Part shown: one piece after another, positions 26,468 through 37,098 of the stretch | Numbering within the stretch: the stretch's first letter is position 1 | How the letters are laid out: the number at the start of each line of letters is the position of its first letter | NCBI GenBank assembly: GCA_000565345.1 | Contig: AQOF01000010.1 | Span: forward strand, 1-61,506 | DNA: 61,506 nt | Direction: 5' to 3' | Source of the DNA: Salinivibrio costicola subsp. costicola ATCC 33508 = LMG 11651 | GTDB taxonomy: Bacteria > Pseudomonadota > Gammaproteobacteria > Enterobacterales > Vibrionaceae | The notes under the pieces: generated by a model | Seen by the model: the letters and a program-made list of their open reading frames with translations, nothing else | Told to the model about the DNA's origin: nothing | Databases searched by the model: none | Program-made: the position numbers and the translations under genes

Positions 26468-27509
26468 GTGATGTTTGTGTCACGGCCTGTTGCATTCGAG
26501 CCATGGCCTGAGCCAGGGCGGGTGATGTATGACCGTGGAGCCGCGTCAGTAGTGCACCGCGTAACGGTGGTAACATGACCAAATCCGTATAGATTTGCTG
26601 AAATAATGCTGCATCTTGGTGGTCTGCCAAGGCAATCAAAAAGTAGTCAAGCACGGATTCATTGGCTAAGCTACGCCAGCAGCGACCGGCAATAGCGACA
26701 AAAATTTCTCGGTGGTGGAGCTCTGGCCTTGCAAGCACCGCTTCTATCAGTTGGTGCTCGGTGTCTGAAGGCGCCCCAGCATGAGCACGAAGTAATGCAC
26801 TGACCAAAAACAAGTCGACATCTTGGTTTTGGCACATTTGAGTAAACATCTCGCGTAAACTTTCCGCTAATTTCGCGTTAATTTCACAATGCTCCAAACA
26901 ACCTAACAGCGCATATAGCGGTGTGCTAGGTATGTTATTCAGTGCTTTACGAACTCGAGTTGCATTATTTTGCTCCTGCATACGCACGCAGGTATCCGCT
27001 AGCCCCTGAAGTCCAACGCCTTGCCAATTATCCCAGCCGAGCTCGCCATTGAGGTAATGCTGGGCATGGTCATAGTACTGGCTGGCAGGATGACCCAGTT
27101 GATAGGTCAGTGAGGCGTGAAACATCGCCATCTTGTCGTCAGTTGGGGTAAAGGTATAAGGATTGTTGGCCAGTTTCTCGCGCTGTGCCTTGTTTGGCGT
27201 CGCGGTCAGGCTCTCGCCCATCGCCGCGCTGACATACTGAAGGAAATCCCCCATTGCGGTGTGATTTAATAACCCTCGCTCATCTAAAGGCATTTTTAAA
27301 AACCATACCCAAGACGTGCCACCTTGTGGCCAAAAAGCCACGGCCATATGCGCTTGCTGACGTAATGGGTGAGGGTAAGGTTGTTGGTTGGCCTCGACGG
27401 CACGAAAAGATGCCTCTTCCAGGCGGCACACTCGACGGCCTAAATCATAGACACTGAATTGGCAACCTGCTTGATCAAATAGGGCGCTGAGGGCGTGAAC
27501 CGTTTGCAT
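26457..27509 (-). CDS. DUF3549 family protein
   Basis: Cytoplasmic protein of 350 residues matching DUF3549, an uncharacterised family I associate with vibrios. Features include an opening with DQAGCQFSVYDLGRRV and a middle part TSWVWFLKMPLDERGLL, followed by helical repeats in the C-terminal half. No catalytic motif seen. It overlaps DUF3301 by 11 bases and is divergent from yqcC. Confidence 0.85.
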   Translation of the reverse strand: MQTVHALSALFDQAGCQFSVYDLGRRVCRLEEASFRAVEANQQPYPHPLRQQAHMAVAFWPQGGTSWVWFLKMPLDERGLLNHTAMGDFLQYVSAAMGESLTATPNKAQREKLANNPYTFTPTDDKMAMFHASLTYQLGHPASQYYDHAQHYLNGELGWDNWQGVGLQGLADTCVRMQEQNNATRVRKALNNIPSTPLYALLGCLEHCEINAKLAESLREMFTQMCQNQDVDLFLVSALLRAHAGAPSDTEHQLIEAVLARPELHHREIFVAIAGRCWRSLANESVLDYFLIALADHQDAALFQQIYTDLVMLPPLRGALLTRLHGHTSPALAQAMARMQQAVTQTSHDH

Positions 27510-27649
27510 GATATCCGCTCTTCGTTATCGCTTAATTAGCCGCGAGTATATCAGTTTTTATCCCTGCAATGCTCGCCTTGTTAATGTCGTCTTGAATCGG
27601 TTCGTGCTATGCTTCGCGCTTTATCGGTCGAGTAATGATGAGGTTGTCA

Positions 27650-27970
27650 ATGACTCTTCGCCAACAATGTGAACAACTCCTTGATGAATTAGAGCAAGTG
27701 CTAAACGATCACGCGCTATGGCAGACGACGCCACCGTCAACTGAGCGGCTAGCCAGCACTGAACCGTTTGCTGTCGATACACTGGCGTGCCACGAATGGT
27801 TGCAATGGGTTTTTGTGCCTAAGATGCGAGCGCTTATCAAGACAGAGCAAGCTTTGCCACGTAACTTTGAAATCTCACCGTACGTGGAAGAAGCAATGAA
27901 AGAGCATGCAGGCCATAGTGACGTGGTTGCTGTCGTTGTTCGAATTGATAACTTGTTTTCTGATCAATGA
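27650..27970 (+). CDS. yqcC: YqcC family protein
   Basis: Small conserved protein of unknown function, 106 residues from ATG 27650 (a GAGG-type ribosome site precedes it; an ATG at 27635 is possible). Family pattern: FAVDTLACHEWLQWVFVPKMRALI, then LPRNFEISPYVEEAM. Its stop overlaps the ATG of truC, the same yqcC-truC coupling as in E. coli, where csrB also lies nearby. Confidence 0.9.
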   Translation: MTLRQQCEQLLDELEQVLNDHALWQTTPPSTERLASTEPFAVDTLACHEWLQWVFVPKMRALIKTEQALPRNFEISPYVEEAMKEHAGHSDVVAVVVRIDNLFSDQ

Positions 27971-28716
27971 CCGATACTTTGCTGAACATTTTATACCGTG
28001 ACGAGCATTTAGTGGTGGTGAATAAACCGTCAGGGATGCTGGTCCACCGCTCTTGGTTAGACAAAGGGGAAACCCGATTTGTGATGCAAACCTTGAGAGA
28101 TCAAATTGGCCAGCATGTCTATCCATTGCACCGACTGGACAAGCCGACGTCGGGCGTTTTGGTGTTTGCGTTATCCAGTGAAGTGGCCTCTAAGATGATG
28201 CCGCAGTTTGCTGAAGGGCAGGTCAAAAAAGCTTACCATGGCATTGTTCGAGGCTGGGTTTCCCATGCTGGCCAGCTGGATTACCCGCTGGTGGAAGAAC
28301 AAGACAAAATAGCGGATAAACACGCCAGCCAACCGGCGACAGCAAAAGCGGCGGTGACTGACTATCAGCCATTGGCGACAGTTGAGCTGCCGATCGCAAC
28401 CGGACGCTATGCGACCAGTCGTTATAGCTTGGTAGCGATGCAACCTCATACTGGACGAAAGCATCAATTGCGGCGGCATATGCACCACTTAAGCCATCCG
28501 ATCATTGGTGACACCACTCATGGAGACGGTCGCCACAATCGTATGTTTAGAGAGCAATTTAATTGTCATCAGCTGCTATTACACGCCAGTGAGATGACGC
28601 TAACGCACCCAGCCAGTGGCAAGACTGTTTTTATCCATGCGCCTTTGGATACAGTCTGGCAGCATGTTATTAAACAGTTGGGCTGGAAAGCGCCGGCGTC
28701 ATCATACGATAACTAG
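27967..28716 (+). CDS. truC: tRNA pseudouridine(65) synthase
   Basis: TruC makes pseudouridine at position 65 of tRNA. The 249-residue RluA-family protein has an N-terminal VVNKPSGMLVH, the catalytic HRLDKPTSGVLVFA with the active Asp, KAYHGIVRGWV and HQLRRHMHHLSHPIIGDTTHG. Length near the E. coli enzyme (260). Starts by overlapping the yqcC stop. Confidence 0.94.
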   Translation: MTDTLLNILYRDEHLVVVNKPSGMLVHRSWLDKGETRFVMQTLRDQIGQHVYPLHRLDKPTSGVLVFALSSEVASKMMPQFAEGQVKKAYHGIVRGWVSHAGQLDYPLVEEQDKIADKHASQPATAKAAVTDYQPLATVELPIATGRYATSRYSLVAMQPHTGRKHQLRRHMHHLSHPIIGDTTHGDGRHNRMFREQFNCHQLLLHASEMTLTHPASGKTVFIHAPLDTVWQHVIKQLGWKAPASSYDN

Positions 28717-28750
28717 ACCTTGCTATGGGCGGTGTACTCGCATGCCGCCC

Positions 28751-29128
28751 TTACAGTTTTTCGAGTTCGGCCTCGATTTCTGCAATCTTACTGGCGACCA
28801 CTTTTTCTAGGTGACGTAGGTCGGTAAGCACTTTTTGCTTCACGTCTTGCTCGGTATGCTCGTGTTGCACGATCTGGTCGAGCTCATCAATGACCAAAGA
28901 GAGGCTCCGGTTTATCTCTGTCACTTCTTTTGAGCGACCTGTACCGCTGTCGACGACCACATTTTTACGCTGCCGCGGATATTTAAATTTCATACTCCGC
29001 GCAAACAGATCGCCTTTGGGCTTACTAAAATAGATTTTAAGCGTATCGTAGCTTGCTTCTTGACGGAGCGAGTAGCGCTCTATTTTTTCAGGGTGTTCAA
29101 CACCGATATTCTTTAACTGTTGATACAT
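28751..29128 (-). CDS. yaeH: UPF0325 family protein YaeH
   Basis: YaeH is a small conserved protein of unknown function; the product from ATG 29128 (GAGGTGG before it) is 125 residues, like E. coli YaeH (128). Diagnostic stretches are [40 protein letters not shown] and [22 protein letters not shown]. It follows glnD, whose E. coli counterpart also lies close to yaeH. Confidence 0.93.
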   Translation of the reverse strand: MYQQLKNIGVEHPEKIERYSLRQEASYDTLKIYFSKPKGDLFARSMKFKYPRQRKNVVVDSGTGRSKEVTEINRSLSLVIDELDQIVQHEHTEQDVKQKVLTDLRHLEKVVASKIAEIEAELEKL

Positions 29129-29166
29129 AGCCACCTCATGGTTAGACATCGTTATGGTTGCGCGTC

Positions 29167-31804
29167 TTACCCGCGCGATTCCCTGGTATTATTTGGCTTG
29201 CGAGAGGCTTTCTCGAGCGCCGCTTTCAATTGTGCTTGGTGTTCAGAAGTGAGCGCTTGATTGTCGAGATCTGTGACGATAAAAAAGTCCTCTGCGCGCT
29301 CACCGATGGTGGTGATTTTAGCCGCGTGAACACTCACATTTTGCCGAGCAAAAACCGCACCGACGCGTGCCAATAGCCCTGGCGTATCGAGCGCGACTAA
29401 TTCCATGAGTGTACGTCGCCCGTTTTTGGTGGGGAGAAACAATACCTGCGTTTTCACCGAAAAATGTTGTAACTTTTGCGGTGAGCGACGCTTGGGAATA
29501 GTGATCTTGCCGGTCTCGTTGAGTGCTTTCCCAACCCCGTCGATAATTCTAGGATGACGATCGATAGAAATCGCATCGTCGTTTTGATCGAGCACCATAA
29601 AGGTATCGAGTGCGTGGCCATCTTTGCTGGTCATGACTTGGGCATCATGGACACTGAGGTTTTTCTTATCTAGGGCGGCAACGACGCGTGCGAACAAGCT
29701 CGGCCTGTCTTGGCAGTAAACGAATATTTCTGTGCCGCCACGGGTCGCTTTTTTACTGACGAGCACCAGCGGCTTATCATCGGCGTGGTGGAGCAGATGT
29801 TCACTATGCCAAGCTATTTGCTTGTGGGTATGGCGAAGAAAATAATCCGCTTTAAAACGTTGCCATAATACTTCAATTTCTCGTGGACTGTGCCCCTGCT
29901 TGCGTAACATGGCAGCAGCGAGATGTTTGTTGTGCCGGATCCGTTCTCGGACATCCGGTGGGTTTTCTAGCCCACGTCGTAAGGCTTTTTGAGTGGAATA
30001 ATAAAGCTCAGCAATTAAGGTACGCTTCCAACTATTCCACAAGTCTGGGTTAGTGGCATTAATGTCTGCCACGGTCAGGCAGAGAAGCAAATCGAGCCGC
30101 TCTCGTCGCGGACCTCTTTGGCAAAGTCGGTGATGACATCGGGATCGTAAATATCGCGACGCTGGGCGGTGACAGACATCAGTAAGTGGTTACGTACCAG
30201 CCAACTGACAATGTTGGCTTCTGGCTTTGATAAACCGTGGTCAAGACAAAAATCATGGGATTCAATCGCGCCAATTTCACTGTGATCGCCTCCACGGCCT
30301 TTGCCTATATCATGAAAAATAGCCGCAACCAGCAACAGCTCTCTTCGTGCAAGACGCGGAAATACATCGCAACAAATGGGGTGGCGCTCACGATTAGCTT
30401 CATCGTCAAACAAACGCATATGTTTGAGCAAACGAATCGTGTGTTCATCAACCGTATAGACATGAAACAAATCAAACTGCATTTGTCCGACAATTTGACT
30501 CCACTGTGGGAGGTACGCAGACATGACACCGTGGCGGTGCATTAGTCCAAACGCTTTATGCAGAGCGTTTGGGTGGCGTATGAGTGCCATGAATTTTTCT
30601 CTTGCATCGTCTTGCTGACACAAAAAGTGGTTAAGTCGACGTCGAGCGGTACGCAGTTGGCGTAAAGTGGGGGCGGCGATGGCCTCGATCGAGGTGTCGT
30701 CGGCGATATGCAGCATCATATCTAAGATAGTCTCAGGGCGTGCTTGAAATAAAGCAGGTTTGCGTGCCTCAATAGTCCGTCCGCAGCGTTGGAAGTCATC
30801 ACTTAATACGTCGACTTCTCCAGACCGACCATTATCGATGATCACCTGATCAAAGATTTGCAGCAGCATCTTGTTGAGCTCCCCCACGCGTCCGAGGGTG
30901 CGAAAGAAATCTTTCATCATGGTCTCGACCGCACGATTACCGTCGCCCCGGTAGCCGAGGAGTTCAGCCACTGAGGTTTGATGAGCGAAGGTCAGTCGGT
31001 TGTCGTAGCGGCGCAGCTCAAGGTGAAGGGCAAAACGGATCCGCCACAGCACGTTTTGGCATTCGTTAAGTTCACGATACTCAGCATCAGTCAAAAAGCC
31101 AAAATCGCTCATTTCTCTTAAGCTGGTGGCACCAAAATGACGGCGCGCAATCCAAGATAGGGTATGAATATCGCGTAAGCTGCCAGGGCTGAGTTTTAAA
31201 TCTGGCTCGAGTTTATAAGCGGTATCATGATAGCGGCGATGTCGGGCTTTTTGCTCGTCGACTTTCGCTTGATAAAAGCGTTCACTGGGCCAAAAGCTAT
31301 CATGGTGCACACGGGCCTCGAGCGCCTCGAACAACTGTGAATCGCCACATAAAAGGCGCGACTCTTGTAAATTAGTCGCGACGGTAAGATCATCCAGCCC
31401 AACGTCAATACACTCTTCGACAGTCCGGACACTGTGGCCGACTTCCAATTTCAAGTCCCACAACAAAGTGAGTAGATCACTGAGGCTTTGCTGCTGATAA
31501 GCATTTAGCGGTGCTTGGCAAAGTAGGAGTAAATCAATATCAGACAGAGGGTGTAATTCACGCCGGCCATAGCCGCCCACCGCGACCAGTGCAAGAGGCT
31601 TTGATCAAAACCAAAGTGATGCCATAACCTAACCAGAAGGGCATCCATATAATCGGTACGCTGATAAACCAACTCGGCAACGGGAACATTGGCAAGGAAA
31701 TCTTGCTTTTGCTGTTCAAGTAGCTGTTGGAACTGTGCCTTTAGCGTGATGGGGTCGAGTTGATCATCCCCCAAATGTTGTGGCGTAATTACCGTGTCTG
31801 TCAT
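29167..31804 (-). CDS. glnD: Bifunctional uridylyltransferase/uridylyl-removing enzyme GlnD, frameshifted twice
   Basis: GlnD senses glutamine and adds or removes UMP on PII proteins, the top of the nitrogen cascade. The sequence holds three pieces: N-terminal [11 protein letters not shown] to FGFDQSLL; nucleotidyltransferase [19 protein letters not shown] through the HD domain [16 protein letters not shown]; and the C-terminal part with [17 protein letters not shown] and two ACT domains ([17 protein letters not shown] and [17 protein letters not shown]). Restoring one G near 31591 ([11 protein letters not shown]) and one near 30102 ([15 protein letters not shown]) gives one protein of about 879 residues, against 890 in E. 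coli. The breaks are therefore likely sequencing errors. Confidence 0.93.
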
Positions 31805-31818
31805 GGCGATCCTTTGCG

Positions 31819-31844
31819 CAAAAAAAGCCGGAACGAAACCGGCT
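31819..31844 (-). terminator. Rho-independent terminator of map
   Basis: Minus strand AGCCGG / CCGGCT stem with a 7-base loop and a run of seven T, placed between map and glnD. Confidence 0.75.
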
Positions 31845-31856
31845 CTTATTTCTAGA

Positions 31857-32650
31857 TTAGTGGTTGATGTAACGTGGGAGACTTTCTTCCTCTCGTAACG
31901 TTAACACCTCAACCCCTGTGTCGGTCACCAGCAGCGTGTGCTCCCATTGCGCCGACTTTTACCATCGATGGTATAGACCGTCCAATCATCGTCCTCATCC
32001 AGTACGGTCCCATACTTCCCTGCGTTAATCATAGGCTCAATAGTAAAACACATGCCAGGTTTAAGAATGGTACGGTCGTTGTTTTTGTAGTGCACCACTT
32101 GTGGATCTTCATGGAAGCTCGCGCCAATACCATGCCCACAGTACTCTTTGACGATGGAGTAGCGTGTGTTGCTGCTCTTGATGAACTTTTGGATCGCTGT
32201 TCCTAAATCACCAACAGTCGCACCTGGTTTTACCTTTTTGATCGCGTGATACAGGCTTTCTTGCGTGACACGGCAAAGACGTTTGTCTTCGAGAGAAACT
32301 TCCCCGACTAAAAACATCTTTGAGGTATCGCCATGGTAGCCATCTTTGATCACGGTGACATCAATATTGACGATGTCGCCTTCTTGGAGCACGTCTTCAT
32401 CACAAGGTATACCATGACAAACGACATGATTGATTGATGTGCACATGGATTTAGGAAAACCGTGATAGTCCAATGTGGCAGGAATGGTGCCTTGCACGTC
32501 AGTCATATACTGGTGAGCGATGTCGTCTAGCTCACGGGTGGTGACCCCAGGCTTAACATGCTCGCCAAGCATCACGAGCACGTCAGCAGCGAGCCGACCG
32601 GCTACGCGCATTTTTTCAATTTCTTCTTCTGTTTTAATCGGGATTGTCAT
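31857..32650 (-). CDS. map: Type I methionine aminopeptidase, frameshifted
   Basis: Removes the initiator methionine from new proteins. The 264-residue product (with one base restored) equals E. coli MAP in length. Metal ligands are visible: NIDVTVIKDGYHGDTS (two Asp), GHGIGASFHEDP (His), FTIEPMI (Glu) and, after the break, QWEHTLLV (Glu). The run of four T at 31957-31960 needs a fifth to keep the frame and read DGKKSAQWEHTLLVTDTGVE to the TAA at 31857; without it the last ligand is lost, which would kill an essential enzyme. Divergent from rpsB, as in E. coli. Confidence 0.94.
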
Positions 32651-33112
32651 TTTGCTTTCTCTCTTTATTCGGGATGCTCAATGATAACGTTAAAACGAGA
32701 GCATGATTCAAGTCACGTTTTGTATCATTAAGCACAGCCACTGACGCCCTGCTACGCTTGTCTCAGCGGTGCAGGATTAGCAACTGTCTAATAGTGACTA
32801 TATGGTACCAAGCCATGTCCATGGAAGAAACAGAAAGAGAAGCATTCCGCGCGGTCATCGTATAGGTTTAGGCGGATTGCGCGCGCAATTTAACTGGATT
32901 TTACCCATGTGTTTGTGATATAAAGCGCGCCGAAAACCGTCATTATGATCAATCTAGCCATGCTAGGTCTAGCCGAGCTAGGTTTCAGTTTGATGGGGTT
33001 CAATTATCATTTTTATTCTTAAATCACACACATATCGACACATTGACCGGGGTGCCCACTAACGGGTCGGTAAATGGGATATGTGGAGGCCTAACCCCGA
33101 GAGGAATTTATC
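32651..33112 (+). promoter_or_regulatory. map-rpsB divergent region with rpsB leader
   Basis: 462 bases without a gene. A GTGATATAAAG segment at 32915-32925 is a candidate -10 for rpsB. The last 70 bases before rpsB contain GGGGTG (33050-33055) and CTAACCCC (33090-33097) that can pair, with GGGTCGGTAAA between, resembling the conserved S2-responsive rpsB 5'-UTR described in gammaproteobacteria. A good ribosome site, GAGAGGAATTTATC, precedes the ATG. The leader assignment is from memory of that element and is tentative. Confidence 0.5.
32954..32982. repeat. Tandem pair of CTAGC palindromes
   Basis: CTAGCCATGCTAGG (32954-32967) and CTAGCCGAGCTAGG (32969-32982) are near-identical 14-mers one base apart, each internally palindromic (CTAGC...GCTAG). 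They lie just downstream of the candidate rpsB -10. Confidence 0.75.
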
Positions 33113-33841
33113 ATGGCTACTGTTTCAATGCGCGACATGCTCAAGGCGGGTGTACACTTCGGTCACCAAACTCGTTTCTGGAACCCAAAAATGAAGCCAT
33201 TCATTTTTGGTTCACGTAACAAAGTGCACATCATCAACCTTGAAAAAACCGTACCAATGTTCAACGAGTCACTGGCTGAACTGTCAAAAATCGGTGAGCG
33301 TAAAGGTAAAGTTCTGTTTGTTGGTACTAAGCGCGCAGCAAGCGAAGCGGTAAAAACGGCAGCAGAAAACTGCGAGCAGTTTTATGTAAGTAACCGTTGG
33401 TTGGGCGGCATGCTGACCAACTGGAAAACCGTTCGCACATCTATCAAACGTCTAAAAGATCTGGAAACTCAAGCGAGTGACGGTACGTTTGAAAAGCTGA
33501 CCAAAAAAGAAGCGCTGATGTACACCCGTGAGATGGAAAAACTCGACAAATCACTGGGTGGTATCAAGAACATGAACGGCCTACCTGATGCAATGTTCGT
33601 TATCGATGCAGATCACGAGCACATTGCCATCAAAGAAGCGAATAATCTGGGCATCCCAGTCTTTGCAGTGGTAGATACTAACTCTAACCCTGACGGCGTT
33701 GATCACGTAATCCCAGGTAACGATGACGCAATTCGCGCTATCCAACTGTACCTGAACGCAGCGTCTGACGCTTACAAAGAAGGCCGTAGCCAAGATATCG
33801 TCACGCAAGCAGAAGACGAGCTGGTTGAAGTCGCTGAGTAA
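33113..33841 (+). CDS. rpsB: 30S ribosomal protein S2
   Basis: Ribosomal protein S2, 242 residues, like E. coli (241). Opening [33 protein letters not shown] and the later [13 protein letters not shown] and [27 protein letters not shown] are diagnostic. First gene of the rightward rpsB-tsf-pyrH-frr cluster. In other bacteria S2 represses its own message and tsf through the leader. Confidence 0.98.
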   Translation: MATVSMRDMLKAGVHFGHQTRFWNPKMKPFIFGSRNKVHIINLEKTVPMFNESLAELSKIGERKGKVLFVGTKRAASEAVKTAAENCEQFYVSNRWLGGMLTNWKTVRTSIKRLKDLETQASDGTFEKLTKKEALMYTREMEKLDKSLGGIKNMNGLPDAMFVIDADHEHIAIKEANNLGIPVFAVVDTNSNPDGVDHVIPGNDDAIRAIQLYLNAASDAYKEGRSQDIVTQAEDELVEVAE

Positions 33842-33913
33842 GACGACAGCTCCTTGTGAGCGTTCTTAGCCATCAGCGTGTCATCTTTCATGCTGTAAGC
33901 TAAGTATGGTTAG

Positions 33914-33942
33914 CAGGGGCCGATATCGGGCCCCTGTTTTTT
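33914..33942 (+). terminator. Attenuator-type terminator between rpsB and tsf
   Basis: Stem CAGGGGCC / GGCCCCTG with a 7-base loop, followed by six T. Expected to reduce transcription into tsf, not abolish it. Confidence 0.8.
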
Positions 33943-33974
33943 ACCCAAAATAGTTTCGAATCGAGGATTGAACA

Positions 33975-34817
33975 ATGGCAACTGTTACCGCTGCCCTGGT
34001 TAAAGAACTGCGCGAGCGCACTGGCGCTGGCATGATGGAATGTAAAAAAGCACTGGTTGAAGCGAACGCTGACATCGAAGTTGCAATCGAAAACATGCGT
34101 AAGAGCGGCGCGGCAAAAGCAGCGAAGAAAGCTGGCCGTGTTGCTGCTGAAGGTGTCATCCTAGTTAAAGAAAACGACGGCAAAGCTGCGATCGTTGAAA
34201 TTAACTGTGAAACTGACTTTGTTGCTAAAGACGCGAATTTCGCTGCATTTGCTAACCAAGTGGCAGAAACAGCACTGGCTGAAGGCCTAGCAATCGACGC
34301 GCTGAAAGAAAAATTCGAACAGCAGCGTGCTGAGCTTGTTGCAAAAATCGGTGAAAACATGGATATCCGCCGTGTTTCATTCATCGAAGGCGAGAAAGTC
34401 GGTTCTTACCGTCACGGCGATCGCATCGGTGTGGTTGTTGCTGCGAAAGCTGACGAAGAAACCATCAAACACGTTGCTATGCACATTGCCGCGTCTAAGC
34501 CTGACTACGTGAATCCTGAAGATGTGCCTGCTGACGTTGTTGAAAAAGAGAAGAAAATTCAAGTTGATATCGCAATGGAATCAGGTAAGCCAGCTGATAT
34601 CGCAGAGAAAATGGTTGTTGGCCGTATGAAGAAATTCACCGGTGAAATTTCTCTGACAGGTCAAGCATTCGTGATGGATCCAGCACAAACTGTGGGTCAA
34701 ATGCTGAAAGAAAAAGGTGCCGAAGTGACTAACTTCATCCGTTTTGAAGTGGGCGAAGGCATCGAGAAAGAAGAAGTAGACTTTGCTGCAGAAGTTGCTG
34801 CTGTACAACAAAGCTAA
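33975..34817 (+). CDS. tsf: Elongation factor Ts
   Basis: Nucleotide exchange factor of EF-Tu, 280 residues (E. coli 283). N-terminal UBA-like part with [20 protein letters not shown], then [13 protein letters not shown] and the core domains. Downstream of rpsB and behind an attenuator-like hairpin, with a second hairpin before pyrH. Confidence 0.98.
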   Translation: MATVTAALVKELRERTGAGMMECKKALVEANADIEVAIENMRKSGAAKAAKKAGRVAAEGVILVKENDGKAAIVEINCETDFVAKDANFAAFANQVAETALAEGLAIDALKEKFEQQRAELVAKIGENMDIRRVSFIEGEKVGSYRHGDRIGVVVAAKADEETIKHVAMHIAASKPDYVNPEDVPADVVEKEKKIQVDIAMESGKPADIAEKMVVGRMKKFTGEISLTGQAFVMDPAQTVGQMLKEKGAEVTNFIRFEVGEGIEKEEVDFAAEVAAVQQS

Positions 34818-34831
34818 TTCTTGCTGACTCA

Positions 34832-34853
34832 GACCGCGGTGCTCGCCGCGGTC
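34832..34853 (+). terminator. Hairpin between tsf and pyrH
   Basis: Perfect 8-bp stem GACCGCGG / CCGCGGTC with a 6-base loop; the following TTCC is a weak T tract, so termination is likely partial. Confidence 0.6.
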
Positions 34854-34900
34854 TTCCATAACCTTCTTCCCTAATTAGTGCCTAATAGAAAGGTAGTGAA

Positions 34901-35628
34901 ATGACTACAAATCCTAAGCCTGCATATCAACGAATTTTACTTAAACTGAGCGGTGAAGCCCTGCAGGGCAAAGATGGATTCGGTATCGATCCCACCGTGC
35001 TTGATCGTATGGCGCAAGAAATAAAAGAACTGGTCGAGCTGGGTGTTCAGGTAGGATTGGTCATCGGTGGCGGGAATTTATTCCGTGGTGCGGGTCTTGC
35101 TGAGGCGGGAATGAACCGTGTTGTGGGCGATCACATGGGTATGTTAGCTACCGTGATGAACGGTTTGGCGATGCGTGACGCACTTCATCGTGCCTATGTG
35201 AACGCACGAGTGATGTCAGCGATTCCTCTAAACGGTGTATGTGACAGCTATAACTGGCTGAAGCCATCAGCCAACTTCGTAATGGTCGGGTGGTGATTTT
35301 CTCTGCTGGGACCGGTAACCCTTTCTTTACTACCGACTCGGCTGCCTGTTTACGCGGTATTGAAATTGAATCCGATGTGGTGATTAAAGCGACCAAAGTC
35401 GACGGTGTATACAGTGATGATCCAACCAAAAACCCAGATGCAACACTTTATGACTCGCTGACATATCAAGATGTGTTAGAAAAAGAGTTGAAAGTGATGG
35501 ATTTGGCCGCATTTACACTTGCACGCGACCATAAACTGCCTCTTCGTGTATTTAACATGAATAAGCCAGGTGCGTTACGCCGTGTCGTGATGGGTGAAGC
35601 AGAAGGCACCTTGATCACTAACAGCTAA
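34901..35628 (+). CDS. pyrH: Uridylate kinase (UMP kinase), frameshifted
   Basis: PyrH phosphorylates UMP to UDP and is essential. The N-terminal half ([33 protein letters not shown]) breaks after NGVCDSYNW; restoring one G in TGG at 35256-35257 gives [20 protein letters not shown] and joins the second half ([49 protein letters not shown]). The repaired protein is about 242 residues, against 241 in E. coli. Kinase loop and UMP site residues are all present, so a sequencing error is the simplest reading. Confidence 0.95.
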
Positions 35629-35681
35629 GCCAATATTGGTGGCATAATCTTACAAATTAATTCAATCGCAAGGATATTCCC

Positions 35682-36239
35682 GTGATTAATGACATAAAAG
35701 ACGACGCCAAAGCGCGTATGGAAAAAAGTGTAGAAGCGCTTAAGCACACGTTAGGTAAACTGCGCACTGGGCGTGCACATCCAAGCTTACTAGAAGGCCT
35801 TACCGTTGAGTATTACGGCGCGCAAACGCCTTTAAACCAACTTGCGTCTATTGTTGCTGAAGATTCGCGTACCTTGGCGATTAGCGTGTATGACAAGCAA
35901 GTAACCCAAGCGGTTGAAAAGGCGATCATGACCTCTGACCTAGGCTTGAACCCAGCCTCAGCAGGTACCGTGATCCGTGTGCCTTTGCCACCACTGACCG
36001 AAGATCGCCGTAAAGACATGGTGAAAGTTGTTCGTTCTGAAGGTGAAAATGCGCGTGTTGCAGTACGTAATATCCGTCGTGATGCCAATAGTGATCTCAA
36101 AGCACTATTAAAAGACAAAGAAATTTCAGAAGACGACGAGCACCGTGCGCAAGATGACATTCAAAAGTTGACTGATGAAGCGGTTAAGAATGTTGATGCA
36201 CTTCTTGATGCAAAAGAAAAAGAGTTGATGGAAGTCTAA
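35682..36239 (+). CDS. frr: Ribosome recycling factor
   Basis: RRF splits post-termination ribosomes together with EF-G. 185 residues, the exact E. coli length, with [32 protein letters not shown] and [29 protein letters not shown]. The start is GTG at 35682 with AAGGA eight bases upstream, one of several non-ATG starts in this cluster. A strong hairpin follows. Confidence 0.97.
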   Translation: MINDIKDDAKARMEKSVEALKHTLGKLRTGRAHPSLLEGLTVEYYGAQTPLNQLASIVAEDSRTLAISVYDKQVTQAVEKAIMTSDLGLNPASAGTVIRVPLPPLTEDRRKDMVKVVRSEGENARVAVRNIRRDANSDLKALLKDKEISEDDEHRAQDDIQKLTDEAVKNVDALLDAKEKELMEV

Positions 36240-36267
36240 ATCTCATTAGACTTTACCGCCAATGCTA

Positions 36268-36299
36268 AAGCGCTGTGCGTGCAGTACAGCGCTTTTTAT
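36268..36299 (+). terminator. Terminator-like hairpin between frr and uppS
   Basis: Perfect 10-bp stem AAAGCGCTGT / ACAGCGCTTT with an 8-base loop and a T-rich tail, 15 bases before uppS. Confidence 0.8.
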
Positions 36300-36314
36300 T
36301 TGCCAAGGAGAAAC

Positions 36315-37083
36315 ATGAGTTCCCAGTCTCTTGATGCGCAGCTCGAATCTGCCGCTTTACCGCAACACATCGCCATTATCATGGATGGCAATGGACGCTG
36401 GGCCAAGCTCGCGGAAAAGCCCGTGTGTTCGGGCATAAAGCGGGCGTCAAAGCGGTACGTAAGACCGTCAAGGCGGCGTCTGAGCTTGGTGTGAAAGCGC
36501 TAACTTTATTTGCGTTTAGTAGTGAAAACTGGCGTCGTCCAGAAGACGAAGTCAGCGTATTGATGGAGCTATTTATCAATGTGCTATCGCGTGAAGCTAA
36601 ACGGCTCGACAGCATGGTGTGCAATTACGCATTATTGGTGACACCTCTCGATTCAGCCCTTCTTTGCAAACGAAAATTGCCGAAGCTCAAGCGTTAACGG
36701 CAAATAATGACCGTTTGGTTCTCAATATTGCGGCGAATTACGGTGGGCAATGGGATATTACCCAGGCAACACGTCGTGTCGCTGAACAGGTTGTCGCCGG
36801 TCACTTACAACCCAATGATATTGGGGAACAGGATATTGCGCGTCATTTAATGTTGGCAGATTTACCGGATGTCGATTTAATGATCCGCACCAGCGGCGAA
36901 TGCCGCATCAGTAACTTTATTTTATGGCAAGCTGCCTATGCAGAGTTATGTTTTACCGAGCAATATTGGCCTGATTTCAACGAACAAAGTTTGTATGATG
37001 CCGTGGCTTGGTATGTCAATCGTGAACGACGTTTTGGCTGCACCGGCGAGCAAATTAAAGCCATGATAACAACGGATAAGTAA
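36315..37083 (+). CDS. uppS: Undecaprenyl diphosphate synthase, frameshifted twice
   Basis: Cis-prenyltransferase making the C55 carrier for peptidoglycan and LPS. ATG 36315 with AAGGAG just before it. Pieces in order: [14 protein letters not shown] (catalytic Asp), [37 protein letters not shown], then [19 protein letters not shown] and [26 protein letters not shown]. Restoring one base near 36410 ([14 protein letters not shown]) and one G at 36616-36617 ([10 protein letters not shown]) gives about 256 residues, as expected (E. coli 253). The protein is essential; treat as sequencing errors. Confidence 0.94.
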
Positions 37084-37098
37084 CCACGAGGAATCAGT

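Noticed and set aside
28728-28750. GGGCGG/CCGCCC hairpin between truC and yaeH as a terminator
   Set aside because: The stem is only 6 bp and neither strand has a T tract.
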